A DNA stretch of 64,000 nucleotides, from assembly GCF_008107685.1 (NCBI RefSeq), contig NZ_VIRF01000058.1, positions 1 through 64,000 on the forward strand, given 5' to 3'. This document shows, in pieces, positions 17,332 to 27,352 of this stretch. The notes beneath the pieces were generated by a model. That model worked only from the letters and a program-made list of their open reading frames with translations, had not been told where the DNA came from and did not search any database. The first letter of the stretch is position 1, and each line of letters begins with the position of its first letter. The position numbers and the translations under genes are program-made. Origin of the DNA: Novosphingobium sp. BW1 (GTDB lineage: Bacteria > Pseudomonadota > Alphaproteobacteria > Sphingomonadales > Sphingomonadaceae).

Positions 17332-18240
17332 ATGGCCCTGACACAACTGCGCAGTTTCGTGGAAGTCTACCGGCAACAATCGCTTAGCGGTGCCGCACGC
17401 AGCTTGGGCCTGACCCAGCCTGCAATCTCGCAGCATATCGCCGCGCTTGAGGTCGCAATCGGCCATGCGCTCTTCGTGCGCTACGCCAAGGGGGTGCGCC
17501 CCACCGTTATCGCTGACGAAATGGCCGCAGGGCTGGGCGATACCCTCGACATGGCCGAGGCCGTCCTGGCGCGCACCCGCGCCCGTTCGCGCGACCAGAC
17601 CGGGATCGTGCGGATCATGGGCCAGGCCGATTTCCTCGCCGAAATGGTGGTGCCCCGGCTCGTTTCGCTGGTGCGTGCGGGCATGCAAATCCGTTTCGCG
17701 GCAGCGGACCATGCGCAGATGGCGGCTGGCGTGCTGGAAGACGACTGCGATCTGGCTCTGTCGGGCTACCCGGTTCTTGACGGCAACGTGCGTAGCGAGA
17801 TGGTGCACGAGGAACGTCTGCACGCGGTCGCCTCGCCTGCGGTAGCCGCGCGGATCATGGCTGCGCCCGACCTGGGCCAAGCGCTTCACGATGAGCCGGT
17901 ACTGGCCTTCAACATCAAGCAGCAGCTCATTTCGACCTGGCTGGGCGCCAATGGCTTGGCACGCCATGCACTTCCGCCCGCCGTCATGGGTCAAGACCTC
18001 AGGTGCCTCCAACGGATGGTCATGGACGGCTTTGGCTGGTGCGTCCTGCCCAGCTACTTGTGCGAGCGGCACATCGCGAGCGGCGAACTCATCGAGATCG
18101 AGCCGCCGGTCGAGATGCCCGTCAACCGCTACTTCCTGATCTGGCTGCCAAAGGTCCTGCGGGAACCGCGGATCGCAGCGGTGCACCAGCTGATCCGCGA
18201 GAAGTTCCGCGAGGACGCGGCGCTGCCTCAGGCCTTATAG
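17332..18240 (+). CDS. LysR-family regulator of the export operon
   Basis: A 302-residue LTTR. The N-terminal winged helix (residues 1-62, with S-L-S-G-A-A-R-S-L-G-L-T-Q-P-A-I-S-Q-H) is followed by a linker helix and a periplasmic-binding-type effector domain. It faces the FUSC operon, so local control is likely. An aromatic acid inducer would match the family, but this is inference. Its last 13 bases overlap the end of the convergent aminotransferase gene. Confidence 0.9.
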   Translation: MALTQLRSFVEVYRQQSLSGAARSLGLTQPAISQHIAALEVAIGHALFVRYAKGVRPTVIADEMAAGLGDTLDMAEAVLARTRARSRDQTGIVRIMGQADFLAEMVVPRLVSLVRAGMQIRFAAADHAQMAAGVLEDDCDLALSGYPVLDGNVRSEMVHEERLHAVASPAVAARIMAAPDLGQALHDEPVLAFNIKQQLISTWLGANGLARHALPPAVMGQDLRCLQRMVMDGFGWCVLPSYLCERHIASGELIEIEPPVEMPVNRYFLIWLPKVLREPRIAAVHQLIREKFREDAALPQAL

Positions 18241-19373
18241 GTCCGGCGCAGAACGTCGGCATAACGGGCCACGTCCTCCATGCGGCCCGTGCTGACGCGC
18301 GAGTATTGCGTCCAGGTTCCGTAGGCGGGGCGGATAGCGACCTGGGCCTTGGCCATTTCGACCTTCAGGGCATCGGCATCGGGGACCTGTACGTAGACGA
18401 AGCTGGCGTCGGAGGGCAGGGCGGTGAGCCCCGCAGTGCCGACCGCGTCCATGATGGCCTCACGCGCTTCGAGGATGCGGGCCTTGGAATAGGAAAGGAA
18501 GGCCTCGTCCTGGCAGGAGGCGATTCCGGCGGCAAGCCCGGCGCTGTTACCCCCAAAGCTCATCAGATAGCCGCGCAGCTTCTCCACCATCGCGGGCGAG
18601 GTGAGCGCATAGCCCAGACGCAGCCCTGCCATGCCGTAGATCTTGGAGAAGGTGCGGCAGATGATGAGGTTTTCGCGCTCAGCCAGGAGATCAACCATCG
18701 AGGTGTATTCGGGCCGCGCGGTCAGCTCCATGTAGGCTTCGTCGACAAGGACGGTGATCGCCGGATCGACCCCGCGGATGAAGGCGCGCAAGGTATCGCC
18801 GTCAAGCGACATGGCGGTCGGATTGTTGGGATTGCAGATATGGATGAGGCCGATGTCCGGGGTGATCGCGGCCTTCATCGCGGCAAGGTCGATCCCCATG
18901 TCGGGGGCGAGCGGAACGCGCTTCAGCTTTGCACCCTTTTTTTCGGCATACGTGACGGTGGTGTCCCAGAACAGGTCCGGGCACAGGATGGCGCCTTGCT
19001 TGGCCAGCGCCATGGAGGCGCAGCACAGGACCTCGGTGGAGCCCGAACTCACGATGACGTGATCCGGGGCAAGGCCAAAGCGCTCGGCGATCATGTCGGT
19101 AAGGTAGGCAACGCCTCGGTCGGCGTAGTAGGCGCCGTGGCCAGAGGCCTGCGTGAGGGCCTGGAGCGCCTTGGGCGAGGGGCCGAAGGGGTTCTCGTTT
19201 CGGCTGAGCTGGGCAAGCCCCGAAGGCGGTCCGAACAGGTCGCCGACCGTGCTTGGCGGCGGAACCGGCGAAGCAGCCAGCGCCGGGCGCGAAGCGCCCG
19301 TTGCGGCAAGGCCCAGCGCCGTTCCGGCGGTCGCGCTGCCGATCAGGGCGCGGCGGGTGAAGGCATGGGACAT
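18228..19373 (-). CDS. Tat-exported histidinol-phosphate-aminotransferase-like PLP enzyme
   Basis: A 381-residue fold-type I aminotransferase. The chosen ATG at 19373 follows an AAGGAGG-type site (about 19384-19390). It gives a twin-arginine signal (T-R-R-A-L-I-G-S-A then a hydrophobic stretch to A-L-A-A-S). Downstream are L-S-R-N-E-N-P-F-G-P-S (substrate/PLP region), D-E-A-Y-M-E (PLP aspartate) and F-S-K-I-Y-G (the PLP lysine). HisC itself is cytoplasmic, so this is a secreted paralogue of unknown substrate. It follows a TauE/SafE permease by 62 bases, probably one operon. Confidence 0.85.
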   Translation of the reverse strand: MSHAFTRRALIGSATAGTALGLAATGASRPALAASPVPPPSTVGDLFGPPSGLAQLSRNENPFGPSPKALQALTQASGHGAYYADRGVAYLTDMIAERFGLAPDHVIVSSGSTEVLCCASMALAKQGAILCPDLFWDTTVTYAEKKGAKLKRVPLAPDMGIDLAAMKAAITPDIGLIHICNPNNPTAMSLDGDTLRAFIRGVDPAITVLVDEAYMELTARPEYTSMVDLLAERENLIICRTFSKIYGMAGLRLGYALTSPAMVEKLRGYLMSFGGNSAGLAAGIASCQDEAFLSYSKARILEAREAIMDAVGTAGLTALPSDASFVYVQVPDADALKVEMAKAQVAIRPAYGTWTQYSRVSTGRMEDVARYADVLRRTYKA

Positions 19374-19434
19374 CGGGCGTTTCCTCCTTACGGGATTGGC
19401 GGGTGGTTCGGGTCTCGGAAAGTCCTTGCGGGGA

Positions 19435-20265
19435 TCAGCCTCCAAGTCCGTTGCGGACCATGGTGAAGGCGACGAAGAGCAGATAAAGACCGAAGATCGG
19501 GCGCAGCACCGCGGCGGGCAGGCGGTGCGCGGTTGCCGCGCCCCAGGGGGCCGAGATGATCGAGGTGCTGACGATGGCGAGCGTGGCCGGAAGGTTGATG
19601 TAGCCCAGCGATCCGCTCGGCAGGTCGGGCGCGCCAAGACCGATGGCGATGAAGCCCAGAGTGCCCGGCACCGCGATCAGGAAACCGACGCCCGATGCCG
19701 TCGCAATGGCGCGGTGGATGTCCTTGCCGCACAGCGTCATGACGATGATCGCGATGGTGCCGCCTCCGATACCCAGCAGAGAGGAAAAGGCGCCGATGCC
19801 CCCTGCGATTCCGACCCGGGCGAGGCCGCTGGGAAGTTCGTCACGTAGGTGGCGTTTGGCAAGGACGGGAAAGAGGAAATGAAGGGCCATGACGAGAACG
19901 CCCGCCCCGAAGATGAGCGCGAGCATGGCCCCGCTGACCCGTGCAGCAAGCAGCACGCCGGCGGCCACGCCAAGGACGATCCAGGGCGCCCAGGCCTTGA
20001 GCAGCGCGAAGTCGACCGCCCCGCGCCGGGCATGGGCTTGAACCGAGCGCAGCGAGGTGACGAGGATCGTGGCGAGCGAAGTGCCGATGGCGACATGGGC
20101 GAGGCTCTCGGGCGTCCCTCCCAGTAGCGGAAGCATGATGAAAAGCACCGGCACGACCACGAAGCCGCCGCCGATTCCGAAAAGCCCGGCGGCAAAACCC
20201 GAGGCGAGGCCCGCACCCAGCATGAGCGCGAGCGGAAGGGGCCAGGTCCAGACGTCCGCCATCAT
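19435..20265 (-). CDS. TauE/SafE-family sulfite/anion permease
   Basis: A 276-residue inner-membrane protein with about eight helices. The repeated G-x-F-G-I-G-G-G-F (residues 28-36) and S-L-L-G-I-G-G-G-T (about 160-168) motifs define the family, which moves sulfite, sulfoacetate or other organosulfur anions outward. It lies upstream of the exported aminotransferase on the same strand. The pair may handle an amino-sulfonate or related compound, but that is speculation. Confidence 0.9.
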   Translation of the reverse strand: MMADVWTWPLPLALMLGAGLASGFAAGLFGIGGGFVVVPVLFIMLPLLGGTPESLAHVAIGTSLATILVTSLRSVQAHARRGAVDFALLKAWAPWIVLGVAAGVLLAARVSGAMLALIFGAGVLVMALHFLFPVLAKRHLRDELPSGLARVGIAGGIGAFSSLLGIGGGTIAIIVMTLCGKDIHRAIATASGVGFLIAVPGTLGFIAIGLGAPDLPSGSLGYINLPATLAIVSTSIISAPWGAATAHRLPAAVLRPIFGLYLLFVAFTMVRNGLGG

Positions 20266-20560
20266 GCCGCGCTGCGGCGCAGGTGCGCGGACAGGCGGGC
20301 GATGGGCTCCCCCGGAACGCGGGGCATGGGCGAAATTGCAAGGCCAGGCGGAGTGTCACGTCTGTGCATGGCGAGCGAGTATGTCGCAGTAATCGCGCAC
20401 AGGCGAGCCCTTAAATTTCGGCAATGCAGCAAATGCGTGGCAGACACGGAATAGAGATGCGCTGGCTCATAAGCGCGAACGTGCTTGAACTGCCGCGAAC
20501 CTTTCTGGAATAAGTCGGGAAAGGCATGAAAAAAGCCGTCAGGCAGGAGACCTACCGCAG
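20266..20560. other. Divergent gap, permease and enoyl-CoA hydratase
   Basis: 295 bases with no supported gene. It holds the promoters for both flanking genes. A ribosome site (AGGAGA, near 20546-20551) precedes the hydratase start. No clear operator was seen. Confidence 0.4.
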
Positions 20561-21334
20561 ATGAGTATCCATGTGACCCTCGAGCGTGACCACCACGTTG
20601 CGAAGATCCATTTTTCCAAGCCGCCCCACAACTTCGCCTGTCCCGACCTGATGCGCCAGATTGCCGATGCGCTTTACAAGGTGGACAGTGATCCGGCTCT
20701 GCGCTGTTCGGTCCTGACCTCGCAAGGGCGCTCGTTCTGTGCAGGCGCGGATCTTGCCGGGGACACCGCGATCGCGGGCAGCAGCGGCATGGCCGCAATC
20801 TCCAAGCTCTACAACCAGGCCGAGCGCATATTCCGCCGCCGCAAACCGATCATCGCCGGGGTGCAGGGCGCGGCCATAGGTGCGGGGCTGGGCCTTGCCA
20901 TGGCCGCCGATTTCCGGGTCGCGGATCCGACCACGCGGCTCTCGGCCAATTTTACCCGGCTTGGCTTTCACCCTGGTTTCGCGCTGACCTACACCCTGCC
21001 GCGGCTCCTTGGCCCTCAGCGGGCGAGCTGGATGATGCTTTCCTCGGAGCGCGTGAAGGGTAAGACCGCGCTCGATTGGGGGCTTGTCGACCGCATGGTG
21101 GACGAGGGCAACGTGGCCGAAGAGACGCTTGCCATGGCACACGAGATTGCAGGCAATGCCCCATTGGCGCTCTTGGCCGTGCGACGCACGCTGATGGACG
21201 GTACAGCCAACGCGGCGGTGGCGGCGATGCGGCGCGAACATGCCGAGCAGTCGGCTTTGCGCGCGACGGCGGACTACGCCGAGGGTGTCGCCTCGGTCTT
21301 CGAACGGCGCCCGGCACACTTCATCGGGTCGTGA
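20561..21334 (+). CDS. Enoyl-CoA hydratase/isomerase family protein
   Basis: A 257-residue crotonase. The oxyanion-hole motifs are F-C-A-G-A-D-L-A-G (about 63-71) and I-A-G-V-Q-G-A-A-I-G-A-G-L-G (about 104-117). The second catalytic acid region has L-G-F-H-P-G-F-A rather than an obvious paired Glu, so isomerase or other crotonase activity is possible. It likely works in acyl-CoA breakdown, but it is not in an operon with the dehydrogenase at 22253. Confidence 0.87.
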   Translation: MSIHVTLERDHHVAKIHFSKPPHNFACPDLMRQIADALYKVDSDPALRCSVLTSQGRSFCAGADLAGDTAIAGSSGMAAISKLYNQAERIFRRRKPIIAGVQGAAIGAGLGLAMAADFRVADPTTRLSANFTRLGFHPGFALTYTLPRLLGPQRASWMMLSSERVKGKTALDWGLVDRMVDEGNVAEETLAMAHEIAGNAPLALLAVRRTLMDGTANAAVAAMRREHAEQSALRATADYAEGVASVFERRPAHFIGS

Positions 21335-21347
21335 GGGCCCGCCGCCT

Positions 21348-22082
21348 TCAGGTGTGGTTGAAGAAGCGGGGGTAACGGTCGACGAAGCGCTGCAGCCAGT
21401 CGCGCCGTCCCTCCTTGCGAGCCTGGAGCATGTAGACAAGGCCGATCAGGCTAGCGGTGAGCGCGCCCAGTGTATCGACGATGAGGTCCCACATTGTGTC
21501 GGTGAGGCCCGAAGGGTCGTTCAGCATCGGCTTTTGCATGTTGAGCCCGAAGAGCTGGTCCATCGTGAACTCGAAGATTTCCCAGATCGCGCCAAGCCCG
21601 ACGCTGAAGAAGAAGGCGAAGAAGGCCAGGAACGAGGGGCGCATGTGCAGGCTCACCGTCTCTGTTTCGTTGAGCATGTAGAGCGTGAGAAAGCCGAGCA
21701 GTCCCAGCATCACGCCCGAACAGGTGTGGAGTGCGATGTCCCACCACCAGAACTTCTCGTAGAAGTCTCCCACTTCGCCCAGGAACAAGGTCGCGAAGAC
21801 GAAGATGACCGCGAATATCTGGATTTCGACCGGCACGTTGGCGATGAGGCGCCGGTGCACGGTCACCGGAATGGCGATGACGATCATGAGGCCGGTGACG
21901 AGGAACACGTGGGCCCAGCGCGCCGAGATCACCAGCGTGACCAGCTCGATGCCCATGATCGCCAGGAAAAGGTAGGTCACCAGGACCTGCACGCGCGGCG
22001 GTGCGTTGGTACCCATGACGGTCTTGCTGGGCTGCGCGTTGCGGGGGCTCGATGGCTTTGCGATCGGATCCTGCTTTGGCAC
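21348..22082 (-). CDS. Multi-pass membrane protein, YjdF/DUF2238-like
   Basis: A 244-residue protein with about six to seven membrane segments. The core F-Y-E-K-F-W-W-W-D-I-A-L-H-T-C-S-G and later D-L-I-V-D-T-L-G-A-L resemble the YjdF/DUF2238 family, whose function is unknown. The N-terminal 30 residues are polar and proline-rich. It is convergent with the hydratase and divergent from the acyl-CoA dehydrogenase. Confidence 0.65.
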   Translation of the reverse strand: MPKQDPIAKPSSPRNAQPSKTVMGTNAPPRVQVLVTYLFLAIMGIELVTLVISARWAHVFLVTGLMIVIAIPVTVHRRLIANVPVEIQIFAVIFVFATLFLGEVGDFYEKFWWWDIALHTCSGVMLGLLGFLTLYMLNETETVSLHMRPSFLAFFAFFFSVGLGAIWEIFEFTMDQLFGLNMQKPMLNDPSGLTDTMWDLIVDTLGALTASLIGLVYMLQARKEGRRDWLQRFVDRYPRFFNHT

Positions 22083-22252
22083 GATAATTTCACACCTTGG
22101 TTACGAGTGCAGTGTCTTGGGTGTCAGGTGTTGCTTGACCTGCACCGCAAAGTCCCGGATGCAGGGACAGCCTACAACAGGACATACCGGGGACAACACC
22201 CGCAAAGTCGGAAGGATGCGCCGCCGTTCATGGTGGCGGGAAGAGGAGAGAG

Positions 22253-23416
22253 ATGACAGCGACCCCCGATTTCGATTTCGGTCTGGGCGAAAGCGCGCAG
22301 ATGATCCGCGAGAGTGTGGCGCGCTTCGCGTCCGAGCGCATAGCGCCGATTGCAGCTCAGATTGACCGCGAGGACCGGTTCCCTCGCGAACTCTGGCCCG
22401 AGATGGGCGCGCTCGGTCTCCACGGTATCACGGTGGAGGAAGAGTGGGGCGGGATCGGTCTTGGCTATCTCGAACATGTCGTGGCGGTCGAGGAAGTCAG
22501 CCGCGCCTCGGCCTCGGTCGGCTTGTCCTATGGCGCGCATTCGAACTTGTGCGTCAACCAGATCCGCCGCTGGGGCAGTGATGCGCAGAAGGAGAAGTAC
22601 CTCGCCCCGCTCATCAGCGGCGAACATGTCGGCAGCCTCGCCATGTCCGAGGCGGGGGCGGGTTCGGACGTCGTGGGCATGAAGCTGCGCGCCGAGGCGG
22701 TCCCTGGCGGCTGGCGTCTCGATGGCACGAAGTTCTGGATCACCAACGGGACTTATGCCGATACCCTGGTTGTGTACGGGCGTACCGATGCTGAAGCGGG
22801 TTCGCGCGGGATCACTGCGTTCTTGGTCGAAAAGGGCAGGGAAGGCTTTTCTATCGGCCAGAAGATCGACAAGCTTGGTATGCGCGGCTCGCCCACGTGC
22901 GAGCTCGTCTTCGCCGATTGCTTCGTGCCCGAGGCGAATGTGCTCGGCCCGGTCGGGGGCGGAGTTAAGGTGTTGATGAGCGGCCTCGACTACGAGCGCG
23001 TGGTGCTGGCTGGCTTGCAGCTAGGTATCATGCAGGCCTGCCTCGATACCGTCATTCCCTATGTGCGCGAGCGGCGCCAGTTCGGTGCGCCCATCGGCAC
23101 GTTCCAGCTCATGCAGGCCAAGGTCGCGGACATGTATGTCGCGCTGCAATCGGCGCGGGCGTACGTATACGCCGTGGCGCGGGCGTGCGATGCGGGCAAC
23201 ACCACGCGCTTCGATGCGGCCGGAGCAATCCTGCTGGCGAGTGAGAGCGCGTTTCGCGTGGCGGGCGAGGCGGTGCAGGCGCTGGGTGGGGCGGGCTATA
23301 CCACCGACTGGCCGGTTGAGCGCTACCTGCGCGATGCCAAGCTTCTCGATATCGGGGCGGGAACCAACGAAATCCGGCGTATGCTGATCGGCCGGGAACT
23401 GATCGGGGCGGGATAA
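22253..23416 (+). CDS. Isovaleryl-CoA dehydrogenase-like acyl-CoA dehydrogenase
   Basis: A 387-residue FAD enzyme of the acyl-CoA dehydrogenase family. The N-terminal domain (A-P-I-A-A-Q-I-D-R) is followed by the middle-domain signature [12 protein letters not shown] and W-I-T-N-G, then C-terminal Q-A-L-G-G-A-G-Y-T and G-A-G-T-N-E-I-R-R. It would oxidise isovaleryl-CoA or a similar branched acyl-CoA in leucine breakdown. A strong GAGGAGAGAG ribosome site precedes the ATG. The usual leucine-pathway partner genes are not next to it. Confidence 0.85.
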   Translation: MTATPDFDFGLGESAQMIRESVARFASERIAPIAAQIDREDRFPRELWPEMGALGLHGITVEEEWGGIGLGYLEHVVAVEEVSRASASVGLSYGAHSNLCVNQIRRWGSDAQKEKYLAPLISGEHVGSLAMSEAGAGSDVVGMKLRAEAVPGGWRLDGTKFWITNGTYADTLVVYGRTDAEAGSRGITAFLVEKGREGFSIGQKIDKLGMRGSPTCELVFADCFVPEANVLGPVGGGVKVLMSGLDYERVVLAGLQLGIMQACLDTVIPYVRERRQFGAPIGTFQLMQAKVADMYVALQSARAYVYAVARACDAGNTTRFDAAGAILLASESAFRVAGEAVQALGGAGYTTDWPVERYLRDAKLLDIGAGTNEIRRMLIGRELIGAG

Positions 23417-23588
23417 CCAGCGCTGGGCGATTGGCGAGGTTCCCTGCAACTTCGCCGTTCGTCCTCAATTGCATACAATATGTGTACGCCCGTCCACCCA
23501 GATTGAAGTTGTCTCCGGCCACTGATAGACCCGACCTGCATCGGGTAAGGAGTGACGCCGGTGTTTTTTTCTTGCCTGGAGTGAGCGG

Positions 23589-25175
23589 GTGACCCCAGCG
23601 TCGGCCAATCGGAGACTTTTTTCTCCCCTGATACTGGCTGCGGCATGTTTCCTCGTCCTCATGCCTGTAGGCCTCGTCGGGCTGGTCGCCTGGAAGCATG
23701 CCGAGGCCCGTGCCGGCGAAGCGGCCAAGGAAATGGCCGAGGTCGTTCTGGGCAAGGTGGTCGTCGCGGCCGATCAGGTCATGTCGGCCAATCGCCTTGC
23801 CCTGGACCTGAAAGGCGTCACGCCCTGTTCCGATGTCGCACTGGCAAGAATGCGCAGCATCGATCTGGGGTCCACCCTGCTTCAGGCGGTGGGCTATACA
23901 CGGGACAATGCCATCGTGTGCTCATCGATAGACCGCGATGCGCGGATCGAGCTTGGAGAACCCTCGATCCGTTCGAACACCGGCGTCGAAGTCTGGTTGA
24001 ATGTCCGGTTCGAACCCGAGGGACCTGGCTACTTCGTCATTGGCAGAGGTCCTTATGTTGCGGTCGTCCACAAGGACCTCCTGCTCAGCTTCGTGGAGAT
24101 GCAGAAAGGGACCGCGGTCGCCGCGATTTCCTGGAGCAGCCGACGCGTGGTCATGTCCAAGGGGGCGTTCGATTTCGCTCCGTTCGCGGGGCGCGCCGGG
24201 TTGGACAAGGCCTTCTGGTCGGGCGATCATGTCGTATACCTGGCCAAGAACAGCCGCTACGATCTCGCCGTGGGCGCGGCGGTGCCGGGGTTCCTGGTCC
24301 GCCAGTTCTTTTCCCAGACCCTGGTCATGTTGGTGCCGATCGGCATCCTCATCGGGCTGCTGCTGGCCGCCATGCTTATCAGCATCATGCGCCACCGTAC
24401 GTCCAGTGCGGCGCTCATTCGCAGTGGCCTGATGCGCGACCAGTTCTTCGTCGAATACCAGCCGGTCATTGACCTTGAGACGGGGCAGATCGCGGGCATC
24501 GAGGCTCTGCTGCGCTGGCAATGCGACGGGGATCGCGAGATCGGTCCGGATGAGTTCATCCCGGTCGCCGAGGAATCCGGTTTGATCCACGCACTGACCC
24601 TGCGTCTGTTCGAACTGATCATGCGCGATGCTCCACGCCTTCTGGTTCTGCGTCCCGATCTGCACATCGGTATAAACCTCTCGGCCAACGATCTTCACGA
24701 TCCGAACCTGTCCGAGCGCGTCGGGCACCTGATGGCCGAGGCGGGCCTGGAGCCTCGCAACTTCGTGTTCGAAGCGACCGAGCGGGCTTTCATCGATGTC
24801 GAGCGCGCGGGCGATGCGATCCGCGCGCTGCGGGCGATGGGCGCCCGTATTGCCATTGACGATTTCGGAACGGGCTATTCCAGCCTGAGCTTCCTTGCCC
24901 AGCTTGATCTCGACTATCTCAAGGTCGACAAGCTCTTCGTGCACGCGTTGGGCGCAAATACCGCGACCAGCCATGTGACCGAGCGGGTGATCGAGATCGC
25001 CAAGGACCTGCACCTGCAGGTCATCGGGGAAGGCGCAGAGACTGAGGCGCAGGTCCAAATGCTGCGCGCGCTCGGCGTCGAGTACGCGCAGGGCTTCTAT
25101 TTCGATCGGGCTCTTGACGTGAGTGTGCTGGAAGCGCGGCTTGCCGAAGAAAGTCCCTACCGCTTCACCCCGTAA
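23589..25175 (+). CDS. Membrane c-di-GMP phosphodiesterase, CSS-motif plus EAL domain
   Basis: A 528-residue protein with a first transmembrane helix near 15-36, a periplasmic domain with the C-S-S motif (about residue 111) and a second helix near 240-262. A cytoplasmic EAL domain follows: E-A-L-L-R-W, N-L-S-A-N-D-L, F-E-A-T-E-R, I-D-D-F-G-T-G-Y-S-S-L and K-V-D-K. Metal-binding and catalytic residues appear present, so it should hydrolyse c-di-GMP, with periplasmic redox sensing through the CSS cysteines (known for PdeC-type proteins). GTG is the start, with a GGAG site upstream. Confidence 0.9.
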   Translation: MTPASANRRLFSPLILAAACFLVLMPVGLVGLVAWKHAEARAGEAAKEMAEVVLGKVVVAADQVMSANRLALDLKGVTPCSDVALARMRSIDLGSTLLQAVGYTRDNAIVCSSIDRDARIELGEPSIRSNTGVEVWLNVRFEPEGPGYFVIGRGPYVAVVHKDLLLSFVEMQKGTAVAAISWSSRRVVMSKGAFDFAPFAGRAGLDKAFWSGDHVVYLAKNSRYDLAVGAAVPGFLVRQFFSQTLVMLVPIGILIGLLLAAMLISIMRHRTSSAALIRSGLMRDQFFVEYQPVIDLETGQIAGIEALLRWQCDGDREIGPDEFIPVAEESGLIHALTLRLFELIMRDAPRLLVLRPDLHIGINLSANDLHDPNLSERVGHLMAEAGLEPRNFVFEATERAFIDVERAGDAIRALRAMGARIAIDDFGTGYSSLSFLAQLDLDYLKVDKLFVHALGANTATSHVTERVIEIAKDLHLQVIGEGAETEAQVQMLRALGVEYAQGFYFDRALDVSVLEARLAEESPYRFTP

Positions 25176-26070
25176 GGGGCGAGGAGGGGAGGTCCTCGCC
25201 GTTAAGGCGTCCCTGCAATTCGGAACGCAGGCGCTCGACCAGCGTGCTGACTTTTGGGGAAAGGTGTTTGGGCCGCGGATAGACGGCCCAGATCGGTTCG
25301 TCCTCGGGGCATTCGGCGCTCAGCACTTCGCGCAAGGCACCGCTGCGCAGATGTGGGGCGGCGTAGAAGCGCGGGAGCTGGCACAGCCCCATGCCTTCCA
25401 GCGCGGCTTCCAGCACCATGATCCCGCTGTTCGCCTTCCAGCGTCCTTCGGGGCGGAAGGTCTCACCGCGCGCGAACTGCCACAAGCTGTTCGAACCCAT
25501 CAGGCAGGCATGCGCCTTAAGGTCGCCAATGCGCAGGGGCACGCCGTGCTCTGCGAGGTAGGCTGGGGAGGCCACCGTCGCCATCGCGCGCGAGGCGACG
25601 CGAGTGGCGACCAGGCGCGAGTCTTCGAGGTGGCCGGTGCGGATCGCCAGATCATAGCCGTCGCGGATGAGGTCGACGACATCGTTGTCGAGGTCGCACG
25701 TGATGGCGATCTCGGGATACTCCTGCGCATAGCCGCGCAGGATTGGGCCGATGAACTGTTCGCCCAAAGTGTAAGAACACGTGATCCGAAGGTGGCCGCG
25801 CGGCGAACTGCTCGCTGTCATGGCGGCAATGGCATCGTCGCGCTCGGCAATGAGGCGGCTGCCGGTCTCGAAGAAGTGCCGCCCCGCTTCGGTCAGGCTG
25901 AGCGAGCGGGTGGTGCGGTGGAAGAGCTGGCTGCCCAGCCTTGCCTCGAGGCGGCTGACCGAGCGGCTCATGTGCGTGACCGACGCACCGAAACTGCGCG
26001 CCGCACCCGTGAAGCTGCTCGCGCGCGCCACACTCACGAATTCCTCAATGCCGTCCCAGGCCCCGCTCAT
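25165..26070 (-). CDS. LysR-family regulator next to the formaldehyde operon
   Basis: A 301-residue LTTR with the winged helix at residues 1-65 (S-F-T-G-A-A-R-S-F-G, H-M-S-R-S-V-S-R-L-E) and an effector-binding domain. It is divergent from adhC and likely controls itself and perhaps that operon. A 7-bp inverted repeat lies between them. Its end overlaps the convergent EAL gene by 11 bases. Confidence 0.88.
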   Translation of the reverse strand: MSGAWDGIEEFVSVARASSFTGAARSFGASVTHMSRSVSRLEARLGSQLFHRTTRSLSLTEAGRHFFETGSRLIAERDDAIAAMTASSSPRGHLRITCSYTLGEQFIGPILRGYAQEYPEIAITCDLDNDVVDLIRDGYDLAIRTGHLEDSRLVATRVASRAMATVASPAYLAEHGVPLRIGDLKAHACLMGSNSLWQFARGETFRPEGRWKANSGIMVLEAALEGMGLCQLPRFYAAPHLRSGALREVLSAECPEDEPIWAVYPRPKHLSPKVSTLVERLRSELQGRLNGEDLPSSPLTG

Positions 26071-26109
26071 GTCTCAGGCCTCATGGCTTTGGCCTCATGG
26101 ATGTTCTCC

Positions 26110-26146
26110 TGCAAAGATTGTTCCTGTATGGTTATAATGCTTTGCA
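26110..26146. promoter_or_regulatory. Inverted repeat and promoter between lysR and adhC
   Basis: TGCAAAG (26110-26116) and CTTTGCA (26140-26146) are perfect inverted 7-mers 23 bases apart. A TATAAT at 26133-26138 lies between them, so a regulator bound here would cover a -10 element. It is a plausible LysR operator; the LTTR T-N11-A core was not confirmed. Confidence 0.45.
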
Positions 26147-26225
26147 AAACAACCCCATTCACGCCAATCCGGCAACGCGCTAGAAGGCCCGTCAACGCCA
26201 TTCGGCAGACTAGGAGATACCGCCC

Positions 26226-27338
26226 ATGAAGACTCGCGCAGCCGTTGCGTTTGAAGCCAAGAAGCCGCTGGAAATCGTCGAAGTGGATCTCGAAGGCCCC
26301 AAGGAGGGCGAGGTCCTCGTCGAGATCATGGCGACCGGCATCTGCCACACCGACGCCTACACTCTCGACGGCCTCGATTCCGAAGGCCTGTTCCCCTCGA
26401 TCCTGGGCCATGAAGGCGCAGGGATCGTGCGCGAAGTGGGCGCGGGGGTAACCTCGGTCGCGGTCGATGACCACGTGATTCCGCTCTACACGCCCGAATG
26501 CCGCCAGTGTAAGACCTGCACCTCGGGCAAGTCAAACCTGTGCACGTCGATCCGTTCAACCCAAGGCCAAGGCCTGATGCCCGACGGCACCAGCCGCTTT
26601 TCGTACAAGGGTCAGAAGCTCTACCACTACATGGGCTGCTCGACCTTCTCGAACTTCACCGTCCTGCCCGAGATCGCGCTGGCCAAGATACGCAAGGACG
26701 CGCCGTTCCAGACCTCATGCTACATCGGCTGCGGCGTGACCACGGGCGTGGGCGCGGTTGTCAACACTGCCAAGGTGCAGGTCGGCGACAATGTCGTCGT
26801 CTTCGGCCTGGGCGGTATCGGTCTCAACGTGATCCAGGGTGCCAAGCTCGCCGGTGCCAACAAGATCATAGGTATCGACCTTAACTCCGATCGTGAGGAA
26901 TGGGGCCGCAAGTTCGGCATGACCGACTTTCTCAACACCAAGGGCATGAAGCGCGAGGACGTGATCGCCAAGGTTTTGCAGATGACCGACGGCGGCGCGG
27001 ACTACACCTTCGACTGCACCGGCAACACCGAAGTCATGCGCACCGCGCTCGAATGCTGCCACCGCGGCTGGGGCGAGAGCATCGTCATCGGCGTGGCCGA
27101 GGCGGGCAAGGAAATTTCCACCCGTCCGTTCCAGCTCGTTACGGGCCGCGTGTGGAAGGGCTCGGCCTTCGGCGGCGCCAAGGGCCGGACCGACGTACCC
27201 AAGATCGTCGATTGGTACATGGACGGGAAAATCCAGATCGATCCGATGATTACCCACGTCATGGGTCTTGAAGACATCAACAAGGCGTTTGATCTGATGC
27301 ACGCGGGCGAATCCATTCGCTCTGTCGTGGTTTACTGA
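26226..27338 (+). CDS. adhC: S-(hydroxymethyl)glutathione dehydrogenase / class III alcohol dehydrogenase
   Basis: A 370-residue zinc enzyme that oxidises the formaldehyde-glutathione adduct with NAD+. Motifs are [14 protein letters not shown] (catalytic zinc), C-R-Q-C-K-T-C and N-L-C (structural zinc), and G-L-G-G-I-G-L-N (Rossmann loop). Length is normal. It is first of three genes (spacing 14 bases to the VOC gene) that form a glutathione-dependent formaldehyde detoxification operon. Confidence 0.95.
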   Translation: MKTRAAVAFEAKKPLEIVEVDLEGPKEGEVLVEIMATGICHTDAYTLDGLDSEGLFPSILGHEGAGIVREVGAGVTSVAVDDHVIPLYTPECRQCKTCTSGKSNLCTSIRSTQGQGLMPDGTSRFSYKGQKLYHYMGCSTFSNFTVLPEIALAKIRKDAPFQTSCYIGCGVTTGVGAVVNTAKVQVGDNVVVFGLGGIGLNVIQGAKLAGANKIIGIDLNSDREEWGRKFGMTDFLNTKGMKREDVIAKVLQMTDGGADYTFDCTGNTEVMRTALECCHRGWGESIVIGVAEAGKEISTRPFQLVTGRVWKGSAFGGAKGRTDVPKIVDWYMDGKIQIDPMITHVMGLEDINKAFDLMHAGESIRSVVVY

Positions 27339-27352
27339 GGAGACCCTTTACA

